Shown here: positions 61,967 to 64,000 of the stretch, in pieces
How positions within the stretch are numbered: position 1 is the stretch's first letter
How the letters are laid out: each line of letters opens with the position of its first letter
NCBI GenBank assembly: GCA_041484195.1
Contig: JBGPHC010000004.1
Coordinates: 124,001 to 188,000, forward strand
DNA from: PSRI01 sp041484195
GTDB lineage: Bacteria > Bacteroidota > Bacteroidia > Chitinophagales > Chitinophagaceae
Reading direction: 5' to 3'
Length of the DNA stretch: 64,000 nucleotides
Program-made: the position numbers and the translations under genes
Notes under the pieces: generated by a model
The model's database searches: none
What the model saw: the letters and a program-made list of their open reading frames with translations, nothing else
What the model was told of the DNA's origin: nothing

Positions 61967-64000
61967 TTATTTTGGGGTTGATCCTGAATGCAATTTGAAT
62001 GCCTTGAACAATTCAAACCATCCCACCGAAACAATGGCCGCCAAAAAGCAAACCAGGAAGTGCATGTTACTGATAGGCGACAAATAAAAAGCCGCCTGCA
62101 CCCCCGGCAGGTAACGGATAGCTATTATAAAGATCACCGAGGCAAGCAATACCCAGGGGGCGAGACTATTCTTATACCTGATGGTGGTAAATAAGGTCTG
62201 TGTGAATGAACGGTTCACAAAAGTGAGCAGAATATTGCAGAAGATAAGCGTTGTAAATACTACCGTCCTCGTATAGCTGATATTGTAATCCCTGGTCATG
62301 AAATAATAATACAGAGCTAAAAGCCCGATGGCCACCACCAAACCCTGAAGGATGCTGATCAGGAGTTCATGCCAGCTGAATAATCCCTTGATTTTGGAAG
62401 GAGGTCCCGTTTGCATCACGACAGTTTCAACCGGTTCCCTCTCAAAAAATATGGAGCAGGTTGGACCCATCACGAGTTCCAGGAAAATAACATGCACGGG
62501 CGTGAAGATATTCGGGAATTTCCAGCCCAGCAGCAAAGGCAGGGAAGCGATCAGGATTATAGGAATATGAATAGAAATGATATAGCCCATGGCTTTTTTG
62601 AGATTATGGTACACTTTCCTTCCCTGTTCAATGGCAACCGTGATCTTTTCCAGGTTATCATCGGTGAGTACGAGGCCGGAAGCTTCTCTCGCGATTTCGG
62701 TTCCTTTTGAACCCATGGCAATCCCGATATCAGAAGCCTTTAAGGCGGGCGCGTCATTGACCCCATCACCGGTCATGATTACGGTTTCTCCCTTAGCATT
62801 GAGCGCCTGTACCACTTTCATTTTCGCCTGAGGAAACATGCGAACGAAAACATTTATTGTTTCAGCCGCTTCCTGCAAATCGATTTCTGAAAGCTTCATA
62901 AGTTCTTCGCCAGTCTTATAAATTGATCCATCCCGCAGACCAACCTGCCTGGCAATGGTCATGGATGTCGCAGCGAAATCACCGGTGATTAGCTTGATCT
63001 TTATCCCGGCATCATACCAGGAGTTGAATACTTTATCAATGCCAATCTTGGGCGGATCATAGAGTGCCAGCAGCCCTTCAAATTGCCAGTCGAAATCATC
63101 CTGATCTTTCGGAAAATCACCAGAAAGTGTCGCGCTGCAAACCCCCAATACCCTGTATCCCTTCTCGCCCATTGAAATGATCACCCTTTTTAATTTCTCA
63201 TCTGCCTCGAGTCCGCATACCCGCATGATCCTTTCGGGAGCTCCTTTACCGGCAACCACTCGCGACCCATCCATATTATATGCATGGGTCATCATGGGTG
63301 GCCTGCCAGACAATGGATATTCATATATCATTCCCGGCAAAATTTCCTTTCCCTTTCCCGATTGGAAAATATAGGCATCCACGATTGCTTTTTCCATCGC
63401 GTCGAATGGCGCCGCTTCACTCGCCAGGCGCGCGTACAGGAGGAGCCGGCTATTTTTTATAGCGCTCCCATCATTCAGGTCTTGCAATTTCCCCGCACGA
63501 AAATCATAAATGGATTTTACCTGCATTTTATTTTGAGTGATAGTGCCTGTCTTATCGAGACATATCACCGTGGCCGCGCCCAGGTTTTCTATAGTTTGGG
63601 GATGGCGGGTAATCACACCTTGTTTCGCCAGCCGGTAGGCGCCCAGGGCCATGAATGAAGTAAAGGCTACTGGAATTTCTTCAGGTATGGCTGACATTAC
63701 GAGGGTAAGACCGAATAGCAGACTATGAGCGAATTCGCGGGTATTTAAATAGTTTACCAGCCAGATCAAAACAAATGCGACAAGACCAAAAAGAGTCATG
63801 GCCTTTACCAGTCTTTTGATCTGGATCTGAAGCCGGGTGGGAAGCGTCTTGATTTCTTCCACCGACTTGCCAAGCTTGCCCAATTCCGTCTCATTACCCG
63901 TGGCCGTTACAAGAGCGTAACATTTTCCTGAATTGAGTGTGGTGCCCTGGTATAATTTCTTGTCTCCCGATTCCCCATTTTTCTGGACAGGCATTGATTC
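61967..64000 (-). CDS. Cation-transporting P-type ATPase (5' end outside window)
   Basis: 677 residues of a P2-like transporter are present. The open frame reaches base 64000 with ESMPVQK, the end of the TGES actuator motif, so the N-terminus lies beyond the window; the apparent ATG at 63994 is internal. The phosphorylation site is CLDKTGTITQNKM near window residue 150, hinge motif GDGVNDAPALKASDIGIAMG near 415, and six C-terminal helices follow. The helix-4 motif is IPEEIPVAF in place of the PEGLP of Ca pumps. The ion (Ca, Mg, Na or Mn) cannot be told. Confidence 0.92.
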   Translation of the reverse strand, partial: ESMPVQKNGESGDKKLYQGTTLNSGKCYALVTATGNETELGKLGKSVEEIKTLPTRLQIQIKRLVKAMTLFGLVAFVLIWLVNYLNTREFAHSLLFGLTLVMSAIPEEIPVAFTSFMALGAYRLAKQGVITRHPQTIENLGAATVICLDKTGTITQNKMQVKSIYDFRAGKLQDLNDGSAIKNSRLLLYARLASEAAPFDAMEKAIVDAYIFQSGKGKEILPGMIYEYPLSGRPPMMTHAYNMDGSRVVAGKGAPERIMRVCGLEADEKLKRVIISMGEKGYRVLGVCSATLSGDFPKDQDDFDWQFEGLLALYDPPKIGIDKVFNSWYDAGIKIKLITGDFAATSMTIARQVGLRDGSIYKTGEELMKLSEIDLQEAAETINVFVRMFPQAKMKVVQALNAKGETVIMTGDGVNDAPALKASDIGIAMGSKGTEIAREASGLVLTDDNLEKITVAIEQGRKVYHNLKKAMGYIISIHIPIILIASLPLLLGWKFPNIFTPVHVIFLELVMGPTCSIFFEREPVETVVMQTGPPSKIKGLFSWHELLISILQGLVVAIGLLALYYYFMTRDYNISYTRTVVFTTLIFCNILLTFVNRSFTQTLFTTIRYKNSLAPWVLLASVIFIIAIRYLPGVQAAFYLSPISNMHFLVCFLAAIVSVGWFELFKAFKLHSGSTPK

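Overview
The window reads as chromosomal DNA of a Bacteroidota bacterium, most likely of the Chitinophagaceae type. The grounds are a protein with a type IX secretion sorting tail, a TonB-dependent receptor with a carboxypeptidase-regulatory N-domain, three DUF2807 (GIN) proteins, the long form of IspH, almost no Shine-Dalgarno sites, and several promoters of the Bacteroidota form (TTTG, about 20 bp, TAnnTTTG). Most of it is ordinary core genome. No phage, insertion sequence, CRISPR array or rRNA gene was seen.

Layout. 1-2653 is the N-terminal three quarters of SMC. 2.8-5.7 kb is a three-gene minus-strand cassette (ROK sugar kinase, MFS transporter, SIS phosphosugar protein). 5.9-6.4 kb is a stand-alone, degenerate histidine-kinase ATPase domain. 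6.9-11.7 kb holds an oxidoreductase, a VOC protein, a GH172-type enzyme and a GH20 hexosaminidase, with a structured intergenic element between the last two. 11.9-18.1 kb holds a tandem universal stress protein and the topoisomerase IV genes parE and parC with a DUF1835 gene between them. 18.6-27.4 kb is mixed metabolism (secreted hydrolase, MgtC, beta-helix protein, NagB-like deaminase, Dabb, DinB, acyl-CoA carboxylase, PhzF, RNase HI). 27.5-32.4 kb has a T9SS cargo protein and the GTPases Der and Era. 32.4-32.9 kb is a tandem duplication of the era 5' end plus the initiator tRNA, with one intact and one broken tRNA. 33-36 kb has an esterase-like lipoprotein and the GIN trio. 36.1-38.9 kb is a promoter, TPP riboswitch and TonB receptor, probably for uptake of thiamine or a related compound. 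39-45 kb has a DUF6807 protein, ddl-PASTA-rhodanese, a lipoprotein and a divergent ferredoxin/acyl-CoA reductase pair. 45-57 kb holds DegP, a GH13 amylase, IspH, Cmk, ClpC, STAS, RNase Z, DapA and AccA. 57.3-64 kb groups Hsp20, an unknown protein, a REC-CRP regulator, a PAS histidine kinase, a flavin-binding protein and a cation P-type ATPase cut by the window end, which resembles a low-oxygen or energy-stress island.

How the genes work together. GH20, the ROK kinase, the MFS transporter, the SIS protein and NagB, although scattered, could form a route from chitin- or peptidoglycan-derived aminosugars into glycolysis. Other secreted carbohydrate-active proteins (GH172, beta-helix, DUF6807, GH13) fit a saprophytic glycan degrader. 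The most unusual sequence structures are the half-tRNA initiator duplication (32.4-32.9 kb), the TPP aptamer whose 3' strand is also the 5' strand of a terminator hairpin (36.2-36.35 kb), and the GIN trio in which each paralogue carries its own internally uniform turn motif. All functional statements come from reading the sequence and from family knowledge; no database search was run.
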